DNA of 40,758 bases from Streptomyces sp. DH24 (GTDB lineage Bacteria > Actinomycetota > Actinomycetes > Streptomycetales > Streptomycetaceae). The stretch spans positions 1 to 40,758 of the forward strand of contig NZ_JARVKW010000058.1 of the NCBI RefSeq assembly GCF_029813775.1, given 5' to 3'. Each line of letters opens with the position of its first letter. The first letter of the stretch is position 1. This document shows positions 1 through 6,985 of the stretch, piece after piece. The notes under the pieces were generated by a model, which saw only the letters and a program-made list of their open reading frames with translations, was not told the origin of the DNA and made no database searches. The position numbers and the translations under genes were made by a program.

Positions 1-325
1 TCACCCTCTCGGGCTTTCCTCCGGGCGCTTCCCTTCGGTCTTGCGTTTCCGACTCTATCAGATCCTTTTCTCGGCCTGACCCCCAGTCAGCGGGGTTTGT
101 CTTCCCGGCCCTTGGGCCGTTCCGACGAGTGAGACTTTAGCGGATTCCCGGCTCCCGAGCGAATCGGGGGCCTGCGTCCTTTCGAACGCGGATTCCTCAT
201 TTCGCGAATACACATGCCAATGAAACGACGGCAGACGCAGACACGACTGTCACCGAGTAGTGGTGGTACTTGCGGAATGGCTGTCCGGGGACCGACCGGA
301 GTCGGCGCTCACGTCGGACAACTCG
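1..325 (-). other. 5' leader of a ribosomal RNA operon (pre-16S), operon runs off the left edge
   Basis: Read on the minus strand, the first 180 bases match, from memory, the Streptomyces pre-16S leader: GCTAAAGTCTCACTCGTC near 122-141, GATAGAGTCGGAAACGC near 43-59, and a purine-rich run ending in CCCGAGAGGGTGA at base 1. The mature 16S gene should begin a little beyond the left edge and is not in the window. Streptomyces rRNA leaders carry several tandem promoters. Two hexamers here could be -10 boxes of inner promoters (TAAAGT at 134-139 and TAGAGT at 52-57), but their -35 partners are poor. No protein gene is supported in 1-399. Confidence 0.8.
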
Positions 326-329
326 GAGA

Positions 330-358
330 ACAGTACGGAGGGACCCCGGGCGTGTCAA
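330..358 (-). promoter_or_regulatory. Upstream rRNA operon promoter
   Basis: A perfect -35 TTGACA (353-358, minus strand) is followed after exactly 17 nt by TACTGT (330-335). This is the best vegetative-sigma promoter in the window and drives the leader described above. Its -35 lies 5 nt from the proposed -35 of the divergent trpS promoter. Confidence 0.7.
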
Positions 359-363
359 CTTCG

Positions 364-392
364 CTGCGGACGGCACCCTTGCGTCGTACTCT
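364..392 (+). promoter_or_regulatory. Probable trpS leader promoter
   Basis: TACTCT at 387-392 fits a -10 box and ends 7 nt before a GTG at 400, the spacing expected when a transcript starts at its own start codon. The -35 at 17 nt (CTGCGG, 364-369) is weak. The placement is inferred from spacing only. Confidence 0.45.
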
Positions 393-399
393 GGGACGC

Positions 400-441
400 G
401 TGACGACGCGTACGTGCACCCAGTTCTGGTGGGCCGCCTGA
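400..441 (+). CDS. trpS leader peptide with tandem Trp codons
   Basis: A 13-codon frame, MTTRTCTQFWWAA, ends at 441. Its two adjacent TGG codons (427-432) lie just before a set of mutually exclusive hairpins and 114 nt ahead of trpS, the arrangement of a transcription-attenuation leader. Ribosomes stalled at the Trp codons when charged tRNA-Trp is scarce would prevent terminator formation. An in-frame GTG at 352, preceded by GGAGG near 337-341, would give a 29-residue version. I prefer 400 because of the promoter spacing. Ribosome-mediated attenuation has been reported for the auxiliary TrpRS gene of S. coelicolor, and this sequence appears to be the same device. Confidence 0.75.
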   Translation: MTTRTCTQFWWAA

Positions 442-502
442 CGGCGGCCGTACGCACGTATGCACTCAACGGCCGCCGCTTCGGCGGCCGTTCTCGTTTC
501 TC
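432..502 (+). terminator. trp attenuator: pause hairpin, antiterminator and terminator
   Basis: Four segments are visible. Segment 1 (432-438, GGCCGCC) pairs with GGCGGCC at 443-449. Segment 2 (442-451, CGGCGGCCGT) pairs over 10 bp with segment 3 (469-478, ACGGCCGCCG). Segment 3 instead pairs over 10 bp with segment 4 (482-491, CGGCGGCCGT) around a CTT loop, followed by the T-rich TCTCGTTTCTC. Segments 2 and 4 are identical decamers competing for segment 3. Ribosome stalling at codons 10-11 would cover segment 1 and free segment 2, so transcription reads into trpS. Confidence 0.85.
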
Positions 503-554
503 CCTCCGGAGGCCGGCCGGCCGGTAGCGGCGGTCCCGACCAGGAGGTGGAGAG

Positions 555-1598
555 ATGAGTGGAGAGATGAAGCGGGTCTTCAGCGGGGTCAAGCCGACCG
601 GGCATCTGACGCTGGGGAACTACCTGGGGGCGATGCGGCAGTGGGCCGCGGTCGACCAGCACCGGGCCGACGCGCTGTTCTGCGTCGTGGATCTGCACGC
701 CCTGACCGTGGACCACGATCCGGCGCGGGTGCGACGGCTCAGTCGGCAGGCGGCGACGCTGTTGCTCGCCGCCGGGCTCGATCCGCGGCTGTGCACCGTG
801 TTCGTGCAGAGTCATGTGGACGAGCACGCCCGGCTGTCGTACGTACTGGAGTGCGTCGCCACCGACGGGGAGATGCGGCGGATGATCCAGTACAAGGAGA
901 AGTCCGTGCGCGAGCGGGAGCGCGGCGGGAGTGTGCGGCTGTCGCTGCTCACGTACCCCGTGCTGATGGCGGCGGACATCCTCGCCTACGGGACCGACGA
1001 GGTGCCGGTGGGCGAGGACCAGGCGCAGCACGTGGAGCTGGCGCGGGATCTCGCGGCGCGGTTCAACCACCGGTACGGGCGCACGTTCGTGGTGCCGCGG
1101 ACGACGGTGCCGAAGGTGGCGGCGCGGGTGATGAACCTGCAGGAGCCAACGTCGAAGATGGGCAAGTCCGACGACTCCGGGCCGGGCATCGTCTATCTGC
1201 TGGACGAGCCGGACGTGATCCGCAAGAAGGTGATGCGCGCCGTGACCGACAGCGGGCGCGAGGTCGTCTACGACCCGGAGGCGCGGCCCGGGGTGGCGAA
1301 TCTGCTGGAGATCCTCGCGGCGTGCTCGGGAGGGGACCCGGCGGATCTGAGCGGTGCGTACGCGTCGTACGGCGCGTTGAAGAAGGACACCGCGGAGGCC
1401 GTGGTCGAGGTGCTCAGGCCCGTGCAGGAGCGGCACCGGGAGCTGTGCGCGGATCCCGGTCACGTGGAGGAGGTGCTGCGGGACGGCGCGGAGCGGGCCA
1501 GGGCGATGGCGCGGCCGACGGTGGACGCGGCCTATCGCGCGATCGGGCTGTTGCCGGCCGTTTCCGGGGCGGAGGCCGTGCTGAACGCGGCCCGGTAG
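555..1598 (+). CDS. trpS: Tryptophanyl-tRNA synthetase
   Basis: Charges tRNA-Trp with tryptophan in the cytoplasm. The 347-residue product is the normal length for a bacterial class I TrpRS. The HIGH-like signature is PTGHLTLGN (about residues 14-22) and the KMSKS-like loop is KMGKS (about 200-204). The start at 555 follows AGGAGGTGG at 541-549; an ATG at 567 is a second option. The Trp attenuator upstream means expression should rise when charged tRNA-Trp falls. Because attenuation is the documented control of the indolmycin-resistant auxiliary enzyme (trpS1) of S. coelicolor, I infer this is that paralogue rather than a housekeeping copy. I did not establish resistance from residues. Its last 67 bases overlap the end of the convergent regulator gene. 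Confidence 0.95.
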   Translation: MSGEMKRVFSGVKPTGHLTLGNYLGAMRQWAAVDQHRADALFCVVDLHALTVDHDPARVRRLSRQAATLLLAAGLDPRLCTVFVQSHVDEHARLSYVLECVATDGEMRRMIQYKEKSVRERERGGSVRLSLLTYPVLMAADILAYGTDEVPVGEDQAQHVELARDLAARFNHRYGRTFVVPRTTVPKVAARVMNLQEPTSKMGKSDDSGPGIVYLLDEPDVIRKKVMRAVTDSGREVVYDPEARPGVANLLEILAACSGGDPADLSGAYASYGALKKDTAEAVVEVLRPVQERHRELCADPGHVEEVLRDGAERARAMARPTVDAAYRAIGLLPAVSGAEAVLNAAR

Positions 1599-2527
1599 GC
1601 GCGCGGGCTGGTGGCGAGGCGCGAGGCGAAGTGCTGGCGCATCGTGACCTCGCTGCCGAAGCCGGCGCGGCGGGCGACCTCGGGCATGGGGAGGTCGGTG
1701 CGTTCGAGGAGTTTCTGCGCGGCGGCGAGGCGCTGGTCGAGCAGCCAGCGCAGCGGGGTGGTGCCGGTCTCGGCCGTGAAGTGGCGGGCGAAGGTGCGCG
1801 GGGCCATGCCGGCGCGGGCGGCCAGGGCGGCGACGGTGAGCGGTTCGTGCAGGTGGCGCAGGGCGTGGTCGCGTACGGCGGCGAGGGCGTCGGCGTCGCG
1901 GTCCGCGCGCGGGGTGGGGCGCTCGATGAACTGGGCCTGGGTGCCGGCGCGGAAGGGGGCCGTGACCATGGCGCGGGCGATGGTGGCGGCGGCCTCGGCG
2001 CCGTGGGCGGTGCGGACGAGGTGGAGGCACAGGTCGATGCCTGCTGCCGTACCGGCGGCGGTCCACAGGTTGTCGTCCTCGATGAACAGCGCGCCCGGGA
2101 CGACGGTGACGCGGGGGTGGTGGGTGCGCAGGAGGCCGACGAGGTTCCAGTGGGTGATGGCGCGGCGGCCGTCGAGGAGTCCGGCCTGGGCGAGGGTGAA
2201 GGCGCCTCCGCAGAGCGCGGCGATGGTGGTGCCGCGCGCGTGGGCCCGGCGCAGGGCGGCGAGGACGGGGGCCGGTGCCGGGGTGAGGTGGTCGTCGAGG
2301 CCGGGGACGACGACCAGGTCGGCGCGGTCGAGCCAGCTCAGGGTGCGGTCGGGCTGGAGGGTGAGGCCGCCGCGCATCGGGACCGGGGTGGTGGTGTCGG
2401 GGGCGACGCGGCGCAGGTCGAAGGCGGGGGCGCCGCGGTCGGTGCGGTCGGCGCCCCAGACCTCGGTGATGACGGAGACGTCGAAGGCGCGGATGCCGGG
2501 GAAGGCGACGAGTGCCACGCGGTACAT
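1532..2527 (-). CDS. GlxA-type AraC-family transcriptional regulator
   Basis: The 331-residue protein has two parts. An N-terminal DJ-1/PfpI-like domain (about 1-190) opens with MYRVALVAFPGIRAFD and includes ALCGGAFTLAQAG with the usual nucleophile-elbow cysteine. A C-terminal AraC double helix-turn-helix (about 225-320) includes LTVAALAARAGMAPRTFARHF. The N-terminal domain of this class is thought to sense a small molecule or act as an amidase relative. The gene is divergent from the isochorismatase-like hydrolase at 2603, with a 12-bp palindrome between them, so control of that neighbour and of itself is likely. No convincing ribosome binding site precedes the ATG. The 3' end overlaps trpS by 67 bp tail to tail. 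Confidence 0.88.
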   Translation of the reverse strand: MYRVALVAFPGIRAFDVSVITEVWGADRTDRGAPAFDLRRVAPDTTTPVPMRGGLTLQPDRTLSWLDRADLVVVPGLDDHLTPAPAPVLAALRRAHARGTTIAALCGGAFTLAQAGLLDGRRAITHWNLVGLLRTHHPRVTVVPGALFIEDDNLWTAAGTAAGIDLCLHLVRTAHGAEAAATIARAMVTAPFRAGTQAQFIERPTPRADRDADALAAVRDHALRHLHEPLTVAALAARAGMAPRTFARHFTAETGTTPLRWLLDQRLAAAQKLLERTDLPMPEVARRAGFGSEVTMRQHFASRLATSPRAYRAAFSTASAPETAGNSPIAR

Positions 2528-2541
2528 GCCTGGCAGTAAAC

Positions 2542-2553
2542 CATCGATCGATG
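2542..2553. promoter_or_regulatory. Palindromic candidate operator
   Basis: CATCGATCGATG is a perfect 12-bp palindrome in the 75-bp divergent interval between the GlxA-type regulator and the hydrolase, 14 bp from the regulator start codon. It is the only strong dyad there. AraC-family proteins often prefer direct repeats, so assigning it to this regulator is an inference. Confidence 0.4.
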
Positions 2554-2602
2554 TCTTTTGACCCTCTGGGGCGGGCGGTGTGCGGGCGGCAGGATCGAGG
2601 GC

Positions 2603-3187
2603 ATGGAGATCGCGGAGAACGCAGCGCTGGTGGTCGTGGACGTGCAGAAGGGCTTCGAGGAGCAGGCCTTCTGGGGGCCGCGGAACCATCCGGAGGCCGA
2701 CGGCAACATCGCGGCGCTGATCGACGTGTGGCAGGCGTCGGGGCGGCCGGTGGTGTTCGTGCGGCACGACTCGGTGCAGCCGGGGTCGCCCCTGCGGCCG
2801 GGGCAGGCGGGCAACGACTTCAAGGAGTACGTGGCACAGCGGCGCGGGAAGGGGGCCGGTGGCGAGCTGCTGGTGGCGAAGAGCGTGAACTCGGCCTTCT
2901 ACGGGACGCCGGATCTGGACGCCTGGCTGAAGGGGGCGGGGATCTCGCAGGTCGTGCTGGCCGGGATCCAGACCAACATGTGCGTGGAGACGACCGCGCG
3001 GATGGGCGGGAACCTGGGGTACGACGTGGTGGTGGCGTTCGACGCGACGTACACGTTCGACCTGGCTGGGCCGTTCGGCTGGCGGCTGGGCGCGGACGAG
3101 GTGGCGCGGGCGGCGGCGGTGTCGCTGCACGGGGGCGGGTTCGCACGGGTGGTGAACACGGCGGAGGTCGTGGCCGCGGCGAGGTGA
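2603..3187 (+). CDS. Isochorismatase-like cysteine hydrolase
   Basis: The 194-residue protein belongs to the isochorismatase/nicotinamidase superfamily of cytoplasmic cysteine hydrolases. The catalytic triad pattern is visible: Asp13 in VVVDVQKGF, a Lys near 92 in LLVAKSVNSAFYGT, and the Cys near 127 in GIQTNMCVETTARMG. The start at 2603 is preceded by GAGGG at 2596-2600. The substrate cannot be read from sequence; amides, nicotinamide and isochorismate are all possible in the family. Divergence from a GlxA-type regulator suggests inducible catabolic use. It ends 18 nt from the convergent proC stop. Confidence 0.88.
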   Translation: MEIAENAALVVVDVQKGFEEQAFWGPRNHPEADGNIAALIDVWQASGRPVVFVRHDSVQPGSPLRPGQAGNDFKEYVAQRRGKGAGGELLVAKSVNSAFYGTPDLDAWLKGAGISQVVLAGIQTNMCVETTARMGGNLGYDVVVAFDATYTFDLAGPFGWRLGADEVARAAAVSLHGGGFARVVNTAEVVAAAR

Positions 3188-3205
3188 CCGCCCCCGGCGG
3201 GCGGG

Positions 3206-4015
3206 TCAGCTGCTGCCGGAGGCCAGTTCGCGGCTGCGGTCGCGGGCGGCTTCGAGGGCGGCGATGAGGGCGGCCCGTACGCCGTGGTTCTCCAGTTCGC
3301 GGATGGCGTTGATGGTGGTGCCCGCGGGGGACGTGACGTTCTCGCGGAGCTTGACCGGGTGTTCGCCGCTGTCGCGGAGCATCGTGGCGGCGCCGATCGC
3401 GGACTGGACGATCAGGTCGTGGGCCTTGTCGCGGGGCAGGCCGAGCAGGATGCCGGCGTCGGTCATGGCCTCGACCAGGTAGAAGAAGTACGCCGGTCCC
3501 GATCCGGAGAGGGCCGTGCAGGCGTCCTGCTGCGACTCGGGGACGCGGAGGGTCTTGCCGACGGCGCCGAAGATCTCCTCGGCGTGGGCGAGGTGTTCGG
3601 CGGTGGCGTGACTGCCGGCGGAGATGACGGACATGGCCTCGTCCACGAGGGCGGGCGTGTTCGTCATGACGCGGACCACGGGGGTGCCGGGGGCGAGGCG
3701 CTCCTCGAAGAAGGCGGTCGGGATGCCGGCGGCGCCGCTGACGATCAGGCGGTCGGCGGGGACGTGCGGGGCGAGTTCGTCGAGGAGGCTGCCCATGTCC
3801 TGCGGCTTGACCGTGAGGATCAGGGTGTCGGCGGTCTTGGCGGCCTCCGCGTTGCTGACGGGGGTGACGCCGTAACGGGTGCGGAGTTCCTCGGCGCGTT
3901 CCGGGCGGCGGGCGGTGACCAGGAGGTCGGCCGGGGCCCAGCCGGCCCGGATCATTCCGCTGAGCAGGGCTTCGCCGATCTTGCCGGTGCCGAGGACTGC
4001 GACTTTCTGGGTCAT
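3206..4015 (-). CDS. proC: Pyrroline-5-carboxylate reductase
   Basis: Catalyses the NAD(P)H-dependent last step of proline synthesis. The 269-residue protein has the N-terminal Rossmann motif VAVLGTGKIGEALLSG and the C-terminal family signature around ALSGSGPAYFFYLVEAM, with total length typical for ProC. The chosen ATG follows GGAGGG with a spacing of about 9 nt; an in-frame ATG further upstream would add 13 residues. No other proline gene is adjacent. The co-occurrence of proC, a TIM-barrel protein, a Ppx/GppA phosphatase and a Cys-cluster protein within 12 kb recalls the M. tuberculosis Rv0495c-Rv0500 neighbourhood, from memory. Confidence 0.95.
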   Translation of the reverse strand: MTQKVAVLGTGKIGEALLSGMIRAGWAPADLLVTARRPERAEELRTRYGVTPVSNAEAAKTADTLILTVKPQDMGSLLDELAPHVPADRLIVSGAAGIPTAFFEERLAPGTPVVRVMTNTPALVDEAMSVISAGSHATAEHLAHAEEIFGAVGKTLRVPESQQDACTALSGSGPAYFFYLVEAMTDAGILLGLPRDKAHDLIVQSAIGAATMLRDSGEHPVKLRENVTSPAGTTINAIRELENHGVRAALIAALEAARDRSRELASGSS

Positions 4016-4120
4016 GGTGCGGGGCCCTCCGGGGGTTGCGTCGTCCAGGTTCATCCTCGCACCGGGGGTGGGCCGGTGGCTGGGTTGTCCGGTGGGCGGA
4101 CGCCGGGCCGGGGCGGGCGG

Positions 4121-4192
4121 GGGCGGCACCGGACGGAGGGCTCTCGCAGCCCAGCGCTGCGCAGTGCCGCCCGCGCCCGCCCGGTGCCGCCC
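4121..4192 (-). terminator. Hairpin terminator downstream of the ABC exporter operon
   Basis: GGGCGGCACCGG (4121-4132) pairs perfectly with CCGGTGCCGCCC (4181-4192). The 48-nt interior can itself fold, for example GGGCT with AGCCC. It lies just past the permease stop codon. There is no T tract, which is usual in Streptomyces. Confidence 0.5.
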
Positions 4193-4214
4193 GAGCGGCG
4201 TGGTCTGCCGCAGG

Positions 4215-5000
4215 TCACTGGGTGCGGCGGCGGAGGGTGGCCGCGCCCAGGCCGAGCACGAGCAGCGCGCAGCCGGCGACGATCAGGACGTCCCGTACGA
4301 AGGCTGTCGTCATGTCGGTGTGGTGGAGGACCTCGTTCATGCCGTCGACCGCGTAGGACATGGGGAGCGCGTCGGAGACGGCCTCCAGGGCGGGGTGCAT
4401 CCTGTCGCGCGGGGTGAACAGGCCGCAGAGGAGGAGCTGGGGGAAGATCACCGCCGGCATGAACTGCACCGCCTGGAACTCGGAGGCCGCGAAGGCCGAG
4501 ACGAAGAGGCCGAGGGCCGTGCCGAGCAGGGCGTCGAGCAGGGCCACCAGGAGCAGGAGCCAGGGGCTGCCGGTGACGTCGAGGCCCAGGAGCCAGACCG
4601 CCAGGCCCGTGGCGAGGGCGGACTGGACGACGGCGAGCGCGCCGAAGGCGAGGGCGTAGCCCGCGATGAGGTCGCCCTTGCCGAGCGGCATGGCGAGGAG
4701 GCGTTCGAGGGTGCCGGAGGTGCGTTCGCGCAGGGTGGCGATGGACGTCACCAGGAACATCGTGATCAGCGGGAAGATCCCGAGCAGGGAGGCACCGATG
4801 CTGTCGAAGGTGCGGGGGCTGCCGTCGAAGACGTAGCGCAGCAGGAGCAGCATCAGGCAGGGGACCAGGATCATCAGCGCGATGGTGCGCGGGTCGTGGC
4901 GCAGCTGGCGCAGGACCCGGGCGGCGGTGGCCGCGGTGCGGGACGCGTTCAGGGCACGGGGCGCGGCGGCGGGGTGCGTGACGGTGGGCGTGGTGGTCAT
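4215..5000 (-). CDS. ABC-2 type exporter permease
   Basis: The 261-residue integral membrane protein has about six hydrophobic segments, the first two being TIALMILVPCLMLLLLRYVF and SLLGIFPLITMFLVTSIATL. The signature RERTSGTLERLLAMPLGKGD, typical of ABC-2 permeases, lies between them. It would form the channel for the ATPase encoded immediately upstream; the two genes overlap by 4 nt (ATGA), so translation is probably coupled. The exported substrate is unknown; drug, lipid and antibiotic exporters all use this architecture. Confidence 0.9.
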   Translation of the reverse strand: MTTTPTVTHPAAAPRALNASRTAATAARVLRQLRHDPRTIALMILVPCLMLLLLRYVFDGSPRTFDSIGASLLGIFPLITMFLVTSIATLRERTSGTLERLLAMPLGKGDLIAGYALAFGALAVVQSALATGLAVWLLGLDVTGSPWLLLLVALLDALLGTALGLFVSAFAASEFQAVQFMPAVIFPQLLLCGLFTPRDRMHPALEAVSDALPMSYAVDGMNEVLHHTDMTTAFVRDVLIVAGCALLVLGLGAATLRRRTQ

Positions 5001-5788
5001 CGGATCCGCTCCTTGTCGCGGCCTGCCGCCGCCGCCTCGTCCACGAGGTGGAGGAAGGCGGCCTCGACGGTGTCGGTGCCGGTACGGGTGCGCAGGGCGT
5101 CCGGGGTGTCCTCGGCGAGGATCTCGCCCTCGCGCATGAGCATGAGGCGGTGGCAGCGCTCGGCCTCGTCCATGACGTGGGAGGAGACGAGGAGGGTGGC
5201 GCCGCGGTCGGCGGCGATGGCGTGGAAGAGGGCCCACAGGTCGCGGCGCAGGACGGGGTCGAGGCCGACGGTGGGTTCGTCGAGGACGAGGAGTTCGGGC
5301 GCGCCGAGCAGGGCGACGGCGAGGGAGACGCGGTTGCGCTGGCCGCCGGAGAGGTTGCCGGCGAGGGCGTCGGCGTGGCTGGTGAGGTCGACGTCGGCGA
5401 TGGCCCGGGTGACGTTCTCGTGGCGGCGCTCGGCCGCCGCCCGGCCCGGGTCGAGGATCGCGGCGAAGTAGTCGAGGTTCTGGCGGACGGTGAGGTCGTC
5501 GTAGACGGACGGGGCCTGGGTCACGTAGCCGACGCGGTTGCGCAGGGTGGGGTGCCCGGCGGGGCGGCCGAGGACGTCGAGGGTGCCGGTGACCTTGGCC
5601 TGGGTGCCGACGATCGCGCGCATCAGCGTGGACTTGCCGCAGCCGGAGGGGCCGAGCAGGCCGGTGATCCGGCCGCGGGGGACGGTGAAGTCCAGGGCGC
5701 GCAGGACGGTGCGGGGGCCGCGGACGACGGTGAGGCCGGTGGCGTGGACGGCTGGGGGGTCGGGAGCGGGGGAACCATAATTCATCAT
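4997..5788 (-). CDS. ABC transporter ATP-binding protein
   Basis: The 263-residue ATPase powers the permease downstream. Visible motifs are Walker A GPSGCGKS (about 46-53), the ABC signature LSGGQRNR (about 145-152), Walker B LLVLDEPTVGLDP (about 163-175) and the H-loop SSHVMDEAE (about 198). I chose the first of two adjacent ATG codons (5788). A promoter-like TTGACG-N17-CATTAT ends 7 nt before it, so the mRNA would be leaderless, and a 26-bp near-palindrome is centred on that codon. A TTG at 5824 could extend the frame by 12 residues but would lie within that promoter. No regulator gene is adjacent. Confidence 0.92.
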   Translation of the reverse strand: MMNYGSPAPDPPAVHATGLTVVRGPRTVLRALDFTVPRGRITGLLGPSGCGKSTLMRAIVGTQAKVTGTLDVLGRPAGHPTLRNRVGYVTQAPSVYDDLTVRQNLDYFAAILDPGRAAAERRHENVTRAIADVDLTSHADALAGNLSGGQRNRVSLAVALLGAPELLVLDEPTVGLDPVLRRDLWALFHAIAADRGATLLVSSHVMDEAERCHRLMLMREGEILAEDTPDALRTRTGTDTVEAAFLHLVDEAAAAGRDKERIR

Positions 5789-5824
5789 GTGAGGAATAAT
5801 GCTCCTGGGAGTGGGAGGCGTCAA
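5776..5824 (-). promoter_or_regulatory. Promoter and operator of the ABC exporter operon
   Basis: On the minus strand TTGACG (5819-5824), 17 nt, CATTAT (5796-5801), 7 nt, ATG (5788). CATAATTC (5776-5783) and GAATAATG (5794-5801) form an inverted repeat with one mismatch, and the inner bases are largely symmetric as well. A bound repressor would cover both the -10 box and the start codon. The AT-rich dyad stands out from its G-rich surroundings. Confidence 0.6.
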
Positions 5825-5827
5825 GGA

Positions 5828-5949
5828 GGGTGGGGCGGGGCTGAGCGGGGATGGGATGGGGTGGGGCGGGCCGGGCTGGGCCGGGCCGGGCGCGGATGCG
5901 GGGTCCTCGGCGGTCCGGCGGTCCGGGGTCCTCGGCGATCCGGCGGTTC
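5828..5949 (+). repeat. G-run tract and 25-bp tandem repeat
   Basis: From 5828 to about 5890 the plus strand has roughly a dozen runs of three or more G separated by 1-6 nt, for example GGGATGGGATGGGGTGGGG, a strong G-quadruplex pattern. Next, 5900-5924 and 5925-5949 are two copies of a 25-bp unit differing at 2-3 positions. No coding frame is convincing in the 268-bp interval 5789-6056; only the exporter promoter and these repeats are present. Confidence 0.6.
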
Positions 5950-6056
5950 AGGGTCCGACGGCATGACGGCACGGCGGCGCGACCGGCCTCGGGGTGAGCG
6001 GCCTCGGGATGAGCGCAGGCGGCTGTGCGCGGAGCGTGGCAGCCGTGGGGGAACGG

Positions 6057-6593
6057 TCAGCCCCGGCGGCCGGGGCTCCTCTTCACCGGGTTGCCCGAGC
6101 GGCGGGACGCGCGCTTCTCGTGCCGGGCGAGAGCCGCCTCGTACTCCTCGCGGTGGAGTTTTTCGCCCGGGGCCTCGACGAGGGAGCGGACGAAGTACGC
6201 GAGGAGGGAGCCGACGAAGCCGATGGCGAGCAGGCCCCGCAGGGCGGACCGGCGCTCGGGGTCGGGGCGTCGGCCGAACGCTCCCCAGGTGTGACTGAAG
6301 GCCAGGGCGGTGCAGACGGCGAACACCAGTGCCGTGAGCAGCGTGACGAAGGTGCCGGTGTCGGCGATCCGCAGGCCTTCGTGGGCCAAGCGCAGGACGA
6401 GGCAGGAGCCGGCGGTCAGGGCCAGCGAGCCGACGGAGGCGGCGACGCGGCGGGCGGCGTAGCCGCGGTCGTGGTGCAGCCAGGTCGTGCCGAAGAAGCG
6501 GAGGGGCTCGGGGCGGGGCCCGGCCGGGACGGTGCCGTCGGCCGGTTCCGCCGGGCCCGCGGGGTGCTCCGGGATGCCGTTCGCTGCGCTCAC
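6057..6593 (-). CDS. Small integral membrane protein of unknown function
   Basis: The 178-residue protein has a Pro-rich N-terminus, three likely membrane segments (around VGSLALTAGSCLVLRL, FVTLLTALVFAVCTALAF and GLLAIGFVGSLLAYFV) and a basic tail (HEKRASRRSGNPVKRS). I recognise no family. A GTG at 6593 is chosen because upstream sequence in frame is Arg-rich and unlike protein. GGAG 13-16 nt upstream is a poor ribosome binding site. Third-position GC is typical of real genes here. It is separated from both neighbours by repeat-rich non-coding DNA, so it is probably monocistronic. Confidence 0.65.
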   Translation of the reverse strand: MSAANGIPEHPAGPAEPADGTVPAGPRPEPLRFFGTTWLHHDRGYAARRVAASVGSLALTAGSCLVLRLAHEGLRIADTGTFVTLLTALVFAVCTALAFSHTWGAFGRRPDPERRSALRGLLAIGFVGSLLAYFVRSLVEAPGEKLHREEYEAALARHEKRASRRSGNPVKRSPGRRG

Positions 6594-6720
6594 GCGACGA
6601 TTATGGCTCCGTACGCCCGCGGACCCGGGCCGGGCTCGGTCCTTGCCGTGTGGATCGTCCCGGCGGCGCGGGGCCCGGCACGCTCCGGCCGACCGGGACA
6701 CGCCGCATCTCACGGCTGAA

Positions 6721-6915
6721 CCAATCCGCACCTCACGACCCGGACGCACCGCACCTCACAGCCAGGCCGCGCCCCACCTCGAAGGCCGAGCCGATCCGCA
6801 CCACCTCACGACCGGGACGCACCGCAGCTCACGGCCGGGCCGGCCCGCACGACAGGTCAGGTGCGCCGGACCTCACGGCCAGGCCGATCCGCACGACAGG
6901 TCAGGTCCGACGCCG
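6721..6915. repeat. Degenerate tandem repeat tract
   Basis: The interval 6594-6985 holds no convincing gene. Within it, ATCCGCAC...CTCACGACC, GGACGCACCGCA and CTCAC(A/G)GCC(A/G)GGCC recur as a unit of about 48 bp at roughly 6723-6768 and 6800-6847. The decamers GACAGGTCAG and CGCACGACAG recur again at about 6888-6905. The copies have diverged, so this looks like decaying non-coding repeats. Confidence 0.6.
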
Positions 6916-6985
6916 TGTCCGGCCCGGGCCGCACCGGGCGTCGCACGGCAGGTGCCGTGCCGCCGGCCCGCTTCGCGGACGCGGC

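Noticed and set aside
309..2066. 585-codon open frame on the minus strand opposite trpS
   Set aside because: Arg/Pro/His-rich composition typical of a shadow frame in high-GC DNA; trpS on the other strand is unmistakable.
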